From: an uncultured Candidatus Melainabacteria bacterium
GTDB taxonomy: Bacteria; Cyanobacteriota; Vampirovibrionia; Gastranaerophilales; Gastranaerophilaceae
Direction of reading: 5' to 3'
DNA length: 49,583 nucleotides
Assembly: GCA_934754655.1 (NCBI GenBank)
Contig: CAKVIC010000015.1
Coordinates: 1-49,583 of the forward strand
Position numbers and translations under genes: made by a program
In this document: positions 17,133 through 24,467 of the stretch, one piece after another
Position numbering within the stretch: the stretch's first letter is position 1
How the letters are laid out: every line of letters begins with the position of its first letter
Notes under the pieces: generated by a model
Database searches by the model: none
The model's input: only the letters and a program-made list of their open reading frames with translations
Told to the model about the DNA's origin: nothing

Positions 17133-17141
17133 TGTTATAAT
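17133..17141 (+). promoter_or_regulatory. Extended -10 promoter of nadK, predicted leaderless
   Basis: TG-T-TATAAT at 17133-17141 is a perfect extended -10. Exactly six bases separate it from the nadK ATG at 17148, so transcription should start at or next to the A of the ATG. No Shine-Dalgarno sequence is present. The same layout recurs at recF, lptC and the gene at 24468. Confidence 0.7.
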
Positions 17142-17147
17142 TACAAT

Positions 17148-17930
17148 ATGAAAATAAATTTAATTTACAATAAATATATTAATAATTATTCAGAAACTCT
17201 TGACAAAGTTGTTGAAATTTTAAATGCAAAAAACATTAATTACACAATTCAAGAAATGGAAAACGTTTCTAATCAGGGTGATTTTGTTTTAGTAATCGGC
17301 GGTGATGGGACTTTTTTAAGAATTGCAAAATTTTATTCAAAATATTCAATTCCTGTATTAGGTATAAATCAAGGTAGACTTGGCTTTTTAGCGCAAGCCG
17401 GAGTAAAAAATCTTGAACAATTGATTAATGCAATCGTTCACAAAGATTTTTACACAGAAAAACGATTAATGTTAAAAAGTGAAAACGAACTTGCACTTAA
17501 TGATTTTGTAATTAAAGGCTGTGACTCTTACAGAGCTTCAAAGTTTTATCTAGAAATCAATGGAGAATGTGTTTGTAAATATATAGCAGACGGACTAATT
17601 ATTTCAACCCCAACTGGCTCAACCGCTTATGGATTGTCTGCCGGTGGCCCTGTTGTATACCCAACCTTGGAAGCAATTTCAATTGTGCCAATTTGCCCAC
17701 ATACGCTAAATGCTCGTCCGCTTATTGTACCAAGTGATGAAAAGATTTTGATAAAAACTGCAGACAAAAATTTATCACTTTCAGCAGATGGATATTGCAC
17801 AAAAGAATGCAAAGACGAAATCCTTATTGAAAAATCAGAAATCAAGGCAAACTTAGCATTTATTGATAAATATAAATTTTATTCAGTCTTGCGCGACAAA
17901 ATGCATTGGGGAATTGCTCCTGAAAAATAA
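17148..17930 (+). CDS. nadK: NAD kinase
   Basis: Phosphorylates NAD to NADP in the cytosol. The 260-residue protein has the diagnostic VIGGDGTFLRIA (49-60), NQGRLGFLA, the NAD-binding TPTGSTAYGLSAGGPVVYP and PICPHTLNARPLIVP, in canonical order. The length is typical of the compact bacterial form. The ATG lies six bases after an extended -10 element and has no ribosome binding site, so a leaderless mRNA is predicted. It is divergent from the CMP-sugar synthetase and convergent with the glycan operon. Confidence 0.95.
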   Translation: MKINLIYNKYINNYSETLDKVVEILNAKNINYTIQEMENVSNQGDFVLVIGGDGTFLRIAKFYSKYSIPVLGINQGRLGFLAQAGVKNLEQLINAIVHKDFYTEKRLMLKSENELALNDFVIKGCDSYRASKFYLEINGECVCKYIADGLIISTPTGSTAYGLSAGGPVVYPTLEAISIVPICPHTLNARPLIVPSDEKILIKTADKNLSLSADGYCTKECKDEILIEKSEIKANLAFIDKYKFYSVLRDKMHWGIAPEK

Positions 17931-17946
17931 TGCAAATTCAATCCTC

Positions 17947-17972
17947 TTTATTTTTTGTAATCAAAAAATAAA
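17947..17972. terminator. AT-only inverted repeat between nadK and the glycan operon
   Basis: TTTATTTTTTG (17947-17957) and CAAAAAATAAA (17962-17972) are perfectly complementary with a TAAT loop. The repeat overlaps the last codons of the minus-strand WavE gene and lies 16 bp beyond nadK. The stem is nearly all A-T, so it could be a weak bidirectional terminator or simple composition. Confidence 0.25.
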
Positions 17973-19042
17973 ACTAAAATTAATGAAATTGCAGAAAATG
18001 GTATACCGATAAAGATTTGCTCAAATTTTTCTAATAAAGAAACCTCTGTGTCAAAAAGCTTACCTAAATGTTTGTAAAATTTTAAAATGTTTCTTCCGAT
18101 TTTATTATTTTCAAAAATAAATTCCTTATTTGGTAAAATGAAATCGTTCTCGCAATATTTTTTGTATTCTTTTTGAAAAATATAATGCGAATATAAATCT
18201 AAATATTGTGAACCAATTAGCCGTTCATTTTTACTATAAAAATATTTTTGGTTCCAAATCCCTGATTGCTTATATTCTAAAAAAATAAAATTATTAGCTA
18301 AACAAATTTGAGATTTTTTGTTGATTTCATCAGAAATATCAGAACAATCCTTCATATATATATCATCAAAATATTTTGAAAAACAAGAATAAGCAAGATA
18401 TTGTTCAGGAGCGAATCTCCAATCAAATTTTTCAAACACACATTTTTTATTTTGATTTTCAGGTAATTCGAAATAATTTGAAAAATATGGCTCTTCAACC
18501 GTTTCTGAAGCTAAAAGATATTTTTTTACATCTGAAGTTAATCCGAAAAACCACCAATCTGAAACATGAAAAGGTATTTCTTCACTCTTATCACGTTGTC
18601 TTTGAGCAAATTTAGAAAATAAAGTTGATGCTAAAATTCTATGCTCAAAAAGTTGATATTTACTATTTCGAAAATTATATTTGTTAAAAAAATCAAGAAA
18701 ATTAAGATTATCAATGCAATTATCAGATCTTAATTTAAGAACGTATTTTCTTGAAACTTTCCCCAACGCACTATTTGTTGAAATAATCATACGGTTAAGA
18801 TTATTATAGACTTTTTTTGTTTTAAATTTCTTTTGCAAAAAAGCTTGAGGCTCTTTATTAAAAATCAAAACATCATAAAGTCCAACTAAATTTGATACAT
18901 CCGAGTTCTCCCAAGTTGAAAGAATAATTTCTGCCTGCGGAAGATATTTGCGGATACTTTTAAGCGCAATTTTTGTTCTCTTTAGATGAATCACCCCTTG
19001 AACAATAACTGAAATCTCACTTGAACTTATTTTTTCTTGCAT
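17948..19042 (-). CDS. WavE-family lipopolysaccharide/glycan synthesis protein (paralogue 2)
   Basis: Resembles the WavE family, proteins named from the Vibrio LPS core locus and probably GT-A-like transferases. The N-terminus reads ISVIVQGVIHLKRTKIALKS then IRKYLPQAEIILSTWENSDV, followed by RKYVLKLRSDNCID with its acidic pair, the expected metal/nucleotide site. HVSDWWFFGL and FAPEQYLAYS follow, both shared with the upstream paralogue. A hydrophobic stretch near the C-terminus (FIGIPFSAISLILVLFF) suggests membrane attachment. It overlaps the upstream paralogue by 16 bp, and AAGGGG precedes the start. It is the last gene of the operon. The acceptor and donor are unknown. Confidence 0.72.
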   Translation of the reverse strand: MQEKISSSEISVIVQGVIHLKRTKIALKSIRKYLPQAEIILSTWENSDVSNLVGLYDVLIFNKEPQAFLQKKFKTKKVYNNLNRMIISTNSALGKVSRKYVLKLRSDNCIDNLNFLDFFNKYNFRNSKYQLFEHRILASTLFSKFAQRQRDKSEEIPFHVSDWWFFGLTSDVKKYLLASETVEEPYFSNYFELPENQNKKCVFEKFDWRFAPEQYLAYSCFSKYFDDIYMKDCSDISDEINKKSQICLANNFIFLEYKQSGIWNQKYFYSKNERLIGSQYLDLYSHYIFQKEYKKYCENDFILPNKEFIFENNKIGRNILKFYKHLGKLFDTEVSLLEKFEQIFIGIPFSAISLILVLFFDYKK

Positions 19043-20088
19043 ACTCGCCCCTTAAAAAACGTAAACGTAAATTTTAATAAATAATAAAAAATTGAAACCA
19101 TTTCAGAAAACTTTTTGCAAAAAGGACAAAAAAATATTTGTAAAAAATGCTTTCTTAATTTTTCATAATATGGTATTCTGTACAAAAATAAATTTTCATC
19201 TTTAATGTTTGCATTTTTATCACAATATTTTTTATAATCTTTTAATTGTTCAAATTTTGAATAATAAACATAAGGTGCACGCAAAAACATTTTTATATTT
19301 TTATATTCTTTTTTATAAGATGAAAATCCCCACTCTTTTTCTGAAAAAATCCTAAAATTATTAATTATAAAATCTTCAGAAATTTGAATATTTTCCTCAG
19401 TGATATCTAGATAATTTTCAAAATTTAATTTTTTAAAAACTTTTTTTGCATTCTCTGAAATAATATACTGTTCAGGTGACATTTTCCAAAGACGAGTTTT
19501 GTGAATATCATTTACAGATTTAGCATGTGTTTCAAAATATCTTGAAAAATCAGGTTCTTTAACAAGGGGAATATTAAATAATTCAACTAAATCTTCTTTT
19601 AATCCCAAATAACACCAATCAGAGATATGAAACAACATTCTTTGCTTAATCTCATTTTTTTCATCATATTTTATAGAAAACTTCTCGTATGCAAAAATTT
19701 TCTCTTTAAACAACGAACTTTTAAAATTTCTTTTACTTAAATCATCAAATAAATACAACAAATTATCATTTTTTAATATTAAATCACTTCTTATTCTTAA
19801 AATATATTTACGCCTTGCATGCTCAAGCCCACTTTGGCTTGAAATTAAAATACGATTTATATTATTATATTTATTTTTTACATCATCAAAAATAACTGCC
19901 TTTGGAGCTTTATTAAAAACCAAAACATCATAAAGTCCACCTAAATTTGACACGTCCGAGTTTTCCCAAGTTGAAAAAATAATTTCTGCATTAGGAAGAT
20001 ATTTGCGAATACTTTTAAAACATAACAATGTTACCTTAGGCACAATTTGTCCTTGAACAACAACGGATATATCATCTAAATTTACCAT
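19027..20088 (-). CDS. WavE-family lipopolysaccharide/glycan synthesis protein (paralogue 1)
   Basis: A 353-residue paralogue of the following gene with the same plan: ISVVVQGQIVPKVTLLCFKS, IRKYLPNAEIIFSTWENSDV, RRKYILRIRSDLILKND, FHISDWCYLGL and MSPEQYI. A hydrophobic C-terminal stretch (VSIFYYLLKFTFTFF) ends in a basic tail (KGRVCKKK), suggesting membrane association facing the cytosol. It overlaps the upstream glycosyltransferase-like gene by 7 bp. The region coding SIRKYLP...LVFNKAP is nearly identical in DNA to the paralogue, pointing to recent tandem duplication or gene conversion. A glycosyltransferase role is inferred from the family and operon. Confidence 0.72.
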   Translation of the reverse strand: MVNLDDISVVVQGQIVPKVTLLCFKSIRKYLPNAEIIFSTWENSDVSNLGGLYDVLVFNKAPKAVIFDDVKNKYNNINRILISSQSGLEHARRKYILRIRSDLILKNDNLLYLFDDLSKRNFKSSLFKEKIFAYEKFSIKYDEKNEIKQRMLFHISDWCYLGLKEDLVELFNIPLVKEPDFSRYFETHAKSVNDIHKTRLWKMSPEQYIISENAKKVFKKLNFENYLDITEENIQISEDFIINNFRIFSEKEWGFSSYKKEYKNIKMFLRAPYVYYSKFEQLKDYKKYCDKNANIKDENLFLYRIPYYEKLRKHFLQIFFCPFCKKFSEMVSIFYYLLKFTFTFFKGRVCKKK

Positions 20089-21143
20089 TGATTACACCTT
20101 TCATTAAATATTAACGGTAAATTTAAAAAGAATTTTTTTATCTCAATTTTTTTATACATACCAACTTCATCTGTTGAACAAATTATTTTTGTATCAAAAT
20201 TTTGTAAAATATTTTTTATTATATACATCTTTTTCTTATTTTTAATAGGATATAATCTAACAATTTGACAATGATAATTTTTTAAAAATTTTGCCCAAAT
20301 TTTAATATTTTTTGTACCACCAAATTCAAAACCATGAATAGTAAACGGTAAATATTTACAATTTCGTTCTATCATTTTATTATTGATTTTTTGTTTTTCC
20401 TTATTAGTTATTCTTTTTTGTAAATATTCTGTTGAATTAATAAAATTATAGTGATATTTATTTTCATTTTTAATAAATTGATAATATAAAATACATTCAA
20501 AAATAGCTTTTGAATAATTTTCATTCTTGAGAGAAAAATCAAAAATTATATTATATAAATTGTTTTGAAATTTTTTAAATAAATCATTAACAATTTTAAT
20601 ATCATAAAACCAATGAAAACCTTCTAGATACCAACAATTATCAAATGTTATATTTAATAACATTGAAACATTTATACTTGTAATATAATCCAATCCTTTT
20701 TTATATTCCTCATCAAGAGGCATTTTTGAATAAAAAACATAAGGAGCTTTAAAATAATTATCAAATAAATTATTAATATTAACTCTAGAACAGATTAACG
20801 ATTCTGAATCCAAAACTAAAGACTGCTCGTATTTTAAATAATGTATAGCATATAATTTCTTAATAGTTTGATAACTAAATTTTCCCAAAACGTTAAGTAA
20901 ATTATCTACATTTATATGAATACCGTACGAACCCAAAATATCAATTATATTCCAACAATGAACATTTTCTATTTTATGTTGCGCAATAATTTTTTCTAAA
21001 ATCTGCATTTCCTCAGCATCACTTAAGATGAAATTAATTTCAACATTTTTTGAATCATACACAAATTTTTTATATGAATATAAAAAATCTTTAACATATC
21101 CAAAATGCCCGCTATAAGTTGGGATTATTATACCTCTTTTCAT
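20082..21143 (-). CDS. Glycosyltransferase-like protein (resembles DUF6492)
   Basis: Not recognised with certainty. The 353-residue protein starts KRGIIIPTYSGHFGYVKDFL like a GT-A nucleotide-sugar fold. It contains FSYQTIKKLYAIHYLKYEQSL followed by VLDSESLI, a strand ending in acidic residues where GT-A enzymes bind metal, and YLEGFHWFYDI. This layout resembles the DUF6492 family of putative glycosyltransferases. Its coding sequence is the most AT-rich of the operon. The start is ATG 21143, forming an ATGA overlap with the upstream HAD phosphatase and preceded by GGGGAAGAGA; an in-frame ATG at 21158 is less likely. Role in glycan assembly is inferred from neighbours. Confidence 0.6.
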   Translation of the reverse strand: MKRGIIIPTYSGHFGYVKDFLYSYKKFVYDSKNVEINFILSDAEEMQILEKIIAQHKIENVHCWNIIDILGSYGIHINVDNLLNVLGKFSYQTIKKLYAIHYLKYEQSLVLDSESLICSRVNINNLFDNYFKAPYVFYSKMPLDEEYKKGLDYITSINVSMLLNITFDNCWYLEGFHWFYDIKIVNDLFKKFQNNLYNIIFDFSLKNENYSKAIFECILYYQFIKNENKYHYNFINSTEYLQKRITNKEKQKINNKMIERNCKYLPFTIHGFEFGGTKNIKIWAKFLKNYHCQIVRLYPIKNKKKMYIIKNILQNFDTKIICSTDEVGMYKKIEIKKFFLNLPLIFNERCNQW

Positions 21144-21517
21144 CTTTCTCTTCCCCATTTTACTAGTTCTTCCTTATCCATTTTGCGCCAATCTTCAAAT
21201 CTTATAACTCTATCATCAATTGTTATATCAGCATTTGGCTTGCCAAAAAATATTTCATCATACTGAATTTCATTTTTCTCTAGCCAATCGAGCGTAATTT
21301 TTCCAACATTTTTTAAAACCTTCCCAACATTATGACCTTGCGTTTGCATATTTCTTGCTGTGTTTATAATGATTGTATGTCCATCAGCTTTCAAACTATC
21401 TATAAATTCCTTCGCTCCCGGTTGAACTTTTACATCAGCATAAGTTTCATCCGGCTTTTTTAAAGTACAAATAGTTCCATCTAAATCTATACATATTCTA
21501 AGCTTCTTTTTTTCCAT
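21140..21517 (-). CDS. HAD-superfamily phosphatase, capsule-biosynthesis (EcbF/BcbF) type
   Basis: Small HAD hydrolase of 125 residues. Motif I is ICIDLDGTICTL with nucleophile Asp11 and acid/base Asp13. Motif II is HTIIINTARNMQTQGHNVGK, and the motif III/IV region is EIFFGKPNADITIDDRVIRF. This minimal, capless form matches the EcbF/BcbF group described from capsule loci. It overlaps the upstream fusion gene by 31 bp and the next gene by 4 bp, so translation is coupled. With the kinase and nucleotidyltransferase next to it, a kinase-phosphatase-nucleotidyltransferase activation route for a sugar or polyol is plausible. Confidence 0.82.
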   Translation of the reverse strand: MEKKKLRICIDLDGTICTLKKPDETYADVKVQPGAKEFIDSLKADGHTIIINTARNMQTQGHNVGKVLKNVGKITLDWLEKNEIQYDEIFFGKPNADITIDDRVIRFEDWRKMDKEELVKWGRER

Positions 21518-23172
21518 TCAACATTCCCTCTGTTTGTATCTCTTAACGTTTCATTCAATAATTCTAAAGCTCTTATATAAAACATCTTTTGCCGGTTGAA
21601 ATTATCTTTATGTAAAGGTATCATTGACAAAAATAAAAGCCCCTCAATAAATTTAATTTCTTTTGGCTCAAAACCGTTTATTTTTGTATATTTATCAAAA
21701 ATTTCAGTTAAAGTATTATAATCACTTGTTGTAAAAATTTTATACACAAATCCCTCTTGTGACTCTTCCAACTTAAACAAATCTTGCACTATAAAATCAT
21801 AAAACCCTACAATACTATGACGCAATTTAGCGATATCATAACGAGGGTCACCATAAATCGTTGCTTCTGAATTTAAACGACCACGTGGGTCAATTAATTT
21901 AAACACATAATTACTTGAATCAAACAAAATATTTGAAAAACAATAATCGCCATGAATTATTGTTTCTTCACCATTTTCACAAAGTAAATCGACAAAATTT
22001 TTAATATCTTTTTTTAAAGATAAAATTGATAAATATTTTTTACCATTAATTTTTTCAAATCCGTGCGTTAAAATTTTTTCCCAATAAATATTTTGTGTCT
22101 TCAATTCTGCTAAACGTTCACAAGTTTTATCAAAATAAAGCCATAACAACAATTTTTTGTTAGCAGATTTTTTATACCGTTCAAAATCCTTGTGCAAAAT
22201 AAATAATTTTTCAATTATACATCGCCAATCTTCAAGATTCACTTCGCCTGACAAATATAATTCCTGCAAAGTTGGGTAGCCATACAATTCTTGAACCAAA
22301 CACGCTTTTTGATTATTTTTAGAAAAATTAATTAAACGCGGAGCATAAATTTTTAAATCTTCCGGCAAATTCAAATACCACAAAGCTTCATCTTCTAGTT
22401 TTTGAATTTTTGTACTAGATTTTATCAAAAGCCCCTTTTGAATATCTACAGATATAGAATTAAAACTTCTTGCGCTAAATAAATTGTTTTTAGCTTTAAT
22501 TAATCCGGAAGTATGACCCAAATCAATCCAATCCTTAGCGTGTTTTGTCAAAAGTGAATGTTTTTCTTGATACATTATTAATGCGTCAGAAATTTCTTTT
22601 TTTAATAATAAGCGAGCTTTAACACAACAGGATAAAAGAAATTTTGTATCTGAAAACGAATAATAACCAATTAACGCAGATTTATTTTTTATATTAATAT
22701 TCTTTTGTTTATCATAAAAATACAAATTCTTATTTTTTTGCTTTTCTACTAAACACCAATTTTCAGAAGTTGAAATTTCATTAGAAGTATAAATAATATC
22801 GACAAGCTCATTATTCAAACTTTCACAAAGCATTGTATCACCAAGTATTACGCGTGTTGGTAATTCTAGATTTGCAGTTTGAAGTCCATATTTCAAAGAG
22901 GATAAAATATTTTTTTGACTGCTTATTAGTACGATTTTTATTTTAAAATTTTCAGACAAAATATTTTTTGCATATTCTATCAATTTTTTATTATTTTTAC
23001 TTATTACTAAAATAACATTTTCTAAACCATGTTCTTGCAAATTCTGAATTTGCCACCAAATAACAGGCTTACCGCGTAATGGCAACATTGCTAGCGAAGA
23101 ATAAAACCCTAATGGCAAATTTTCATTTTTTGTTTTTCCGCCAAATAAAAGAATATTGTTAAACTTTTGCAA
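21487..23172 (-). CDS. Fused nucleotidyltransferase and APH/choline-kinase-like kinase
   Basis: Two-domain enzyme of 561 residues. Residues 1-225 look like a sugar-1-phosphate-type nucleotidyltransferase: FNNILLFGGKTKNENLPLGF ... LPLRGKPVIWWQIQNL and RVILGDTML (108-116), the metal-site strand. The usual GxG-T-R loop is altered to GGKTKNE. Residues ~255-500 are an aminoglycoside-phosphotransferase/choline-kinase fold with HGDYCFSNILFD (407-418: catalytic D409, N414) and KLIDPRGR (425-432: metal Asp428). The start is TTG 23172, supported by AAGGAG upstream and overlap with the previous gene; there is no suitable ATG. It probably phosphorylates and then nucleotidylates a small glycan building block, but the substrate is unknown. 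Confidence 0.75.
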   Translation of the reverse strand: MQKFNNILLFGGKTKNENLPLGFYSSLAMLPLRGKPVIWWQIQNLQEHGLENVILVISKNNKKLIEYAKNILSENFKIKIVLISSQKNILSSLKYGLQTANLELPTRVILGDTMLCESLNNELVDIIYTSNEISTSENWCLVEKQKNKNLYFYDKQKNINIKNKSALIGYYSFSDTKFLLSCCVKARLLLKKEISDALIMYQEKHSLLTKHAKDWIDLGHTSGLIKAKNNLFSARSFNSISVDIQKGLLIKSSTKIQKLEDEALWYLNLPEDLKIYAPRLINFSKNNQKACLVQELYGYPTLQELYLSGEVNLEDWRCIIEKLFILHKDFERYKKSANKKLLLWLYFDKTCERLAELKTQNIYWEKILTHGFEKINGKKYLSILSLKKDIKNFVDLLCENGEETIIHGDYCFSNILFDSSNYVFKLIDPRGRLNSEATIYGDPRYDIAKLRHSIVGFYDFIVQDLFKLEESQEGFVYKIFTTSDYNTLTEIFDKYTKINGFEPKEIKFIEGLLFLSMIPLHKDNFNRQKMFYIRALELLNETLRDTNRGNVEWKKRSLEYV

Positions 23173-23890
23173 AACATCTCTCCTTTATATATTTTTCAAG
23201 TTGCTCTGGAGTTCCAACACAATCAAAATGTTTAATATCAAAAACTTTTATCTTATTCGAAATTTTTTTTAAATGATTAAACACATTTGACATATAAAAT
23301 TCGCCTTTTGACAAATCACTCTCGACAACCAAATCTATAACAGAATCTCTAAAATTATTTAAACTTTTAAAATAATAGACTCCTGTAATTGCATGGTTAG
23401 AAATAACTTCTTTTTCTTTTGTTTCTATTAAAAAATCATTTTCGTCACATTTTGCATAAGAATAATTCACATTATTAGAATTTATCGTAAGTAACGCTCC
23501 TTCTAGATTATTTTTTCTTGAAAAATTAACAAAATTTTTAATGTCATTTGAATTAAAAATATTATCAGAATCTGCAAAAATTATGTCATGATTTTTATCA
23601 ATAATTTTATGAGCAGCCAATGCCGTAATTGCAGCTCCCATCGTTAATTTAGGCACTGTCACATAATTAAAATTATATTTTATTTTTAAATTTTTCAATT
23701 CATCTTTTTGTTCTGTCAAAAATTTTTCTTGCAAAACTAAAATAAAATTTGCATCAAGAGCAGAGAATGAAGAAATTACATGTTCAATCATCATTTTATT
23801 TTCAAATTCAATAAAAGGTTTGAGAACTTTATAACCTGCAATTGCAAATCGACTTCCTGCTCCAGCCATTGGAATTACAATATTAATCAT
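23159..23890 (-). CDS. Sugar nucleotidyltransferase (RmlA/GlmU-like)
   Basis: GT-A-fold nucleotidyltransferase of 243 residues. The N-terminal activation loop is NIVIPMAGAGSRFAIAGYKV with the lysine of LKPFIEF. IIFADSDNIF carries the metal Asp, and ITGVYYFKSL with GEFYMSNVFNHL fits the product-binding part of this family. The start follows AGAGGTG. It is first in a six-gene minus-strand operon (23890 to 17948) with successive overlaps of 14, 31, 4, 7 and 16 bp, and a perfect 13-bp palindrome lies 31 bp upstream. A role in making an NDP-activated precursor of a surface glycan is inferred. Confidence 0.78.
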   Translation of the reverse strand: MINIVIPMAGAGSRFAIAGYKVLKPFIEFENKMMIEHVISSFSALDANFILVLQEKFLTEQKDELKNLKIKYNFNYVTVPKLTMGAAITALAAHKIIDKNHDIIFADSDNIFNSNDIKNFVNFSRKNNLEGALLTINSNNVNYSYAKCDENDFLIETKEKEVISNHAITGVYYFKSLNNFRDSVIDLVVESDLSKGEFYMSNVFNHLKKISNKIKVFDIKHFDCVGTPEQLEKYIKERCFAKV

Positions 23891-23920
23891 TACACCTCTT
23901 GCATCATAGTTTAAGAAACA

Positions 23921-23949
23921 TGTATTACTTTTTTAGAAAAAGTAATACA
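23921..23949. promoter_or_regulatory. Perfect 13-bp inverted repeat between divergent genes
   Basis: TGTATTACTTTTT (23921-23933), loop TAG, AAAAAGTAATACA (23937-23949). It sits between the glycan operon (start 23890, minus) and the XRE gene (start 24075, plus), so it is not a normal end-of-gene terminator. It could be an operator or a hairpin in the 5' leader of the glycan operon, where on the minus strand it would form early in the transcript. Confidence 0.6.
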
Positions 23950-24011
23950 GCATGCCTATTCTACATCAAAGAATTGCAAAAGTAAACATGTGTGGGATTT
24001 ATAAAAAAACA

Positions 24012-24046
24012 CTTATATATATAGTTAAAAAGTCGTTATATATAAG
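24012..24046. promoter_or_regulatory. Inverted repeat upstream of XRE gene, candidate operator
   Basis: CTTATATATA (24012-24021) and TATATATAAG (24037-24046) are perfect inverted copies with centres about 25 bp apart. They lie 28-63 bp before the XRE start codon, where an autoregulated gene would carry its operator. The arms are mostly alternating TA, so part of the match may reflect composition. Confidence 0.45.
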
Positions 24047-24074
24047 GTATTTTAAAAAAAAGAGTAGGTAATAT

Positions 24075-24416
24075 ATGATTTATGATGATAAAAAATTTAT
24101 AGGGAAAATAATTAAAAATGCTAGAAAATCTGCTAAATTAACCCAAGCAGAATTGGCTGAAAAAATTGATATGTCTGAAAAAAACCTTGGAAATATAGAA
24201 AACGGAAAACAATTTCCGCAAATAAATAATTTTTTCAGAATCCTTGAAGTACTGAATTTATCTGTTGAAGATTTTGGAGTTAACCAAAAAGAAAAATCAG
24301 ATAAAATACGTGAAGATTTAATTCAATCAATATATTTACTCAATGACACAGAGCTTGAAATATATTTGAATATTCTAAAATATATATCTCAACTAACTTA
24401 TAAAAATTTACGGTAG
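24075..24416 (+). CDS. Small XRE-family regulator
   Basis: A 113-residue DNA-binding protein. The helix-turn-helix covers residues 6-66: IGKIIKNARKSAKLTQAELA, EKIDMSEKNLGNIENGKQFP, QINNFFRILEVLNLSVEDFG, the standard Cro/C1 pattern. The C-terminal part (about 73-113) is helical and could mediate dimerisation. AGTAGGT precedes the start. It is divergent from the glycan operon across a region holding two palindromes, so local control of that operon and of itself is a reasonable inference. No prophage genes are nearby. Confidence 0.82.
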   Translation: MIYDDKKFIGKIIKNARKSAKLTQAELAEKIDMSEKNLGNIENGKQFPQINNFFRILEVLNLSVEDFGVNQKEKSDKIREDLIQSIYLLNDTELEIYLNILKYISQLTYKNLR

Positions 24417-24432
24417 AATTTATCAAAATAAC

Positions 24433-24461
24433 TTGATTTAAGTGAGTTTGCATGATAACTT
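24433..24461 (+). promoter_or_regulatory. Promoter of the glycogen-synthase-like gene, predicted leaderless
   Basis: -35 TTGATT (24433-24438), a 17-bp spacer, then -10 TAACTT (24456-24461) preceded by TGA, an extended -10. The ATG at 24468 follows after exactly six bases, so the transcript should begin at the start codon. No Shine-Dalgarno sequence is present. Confidence 0.65.
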
Positions 24462-24467
24462 TAACTT

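Noticed and set aside
24075..24416. XRE genes as evidence of a prophage
   Set aside because: No phage structural, integrase or lysis genes lie anywhere in the window; both XRE genes sit beside ordinary chromosomal operons.
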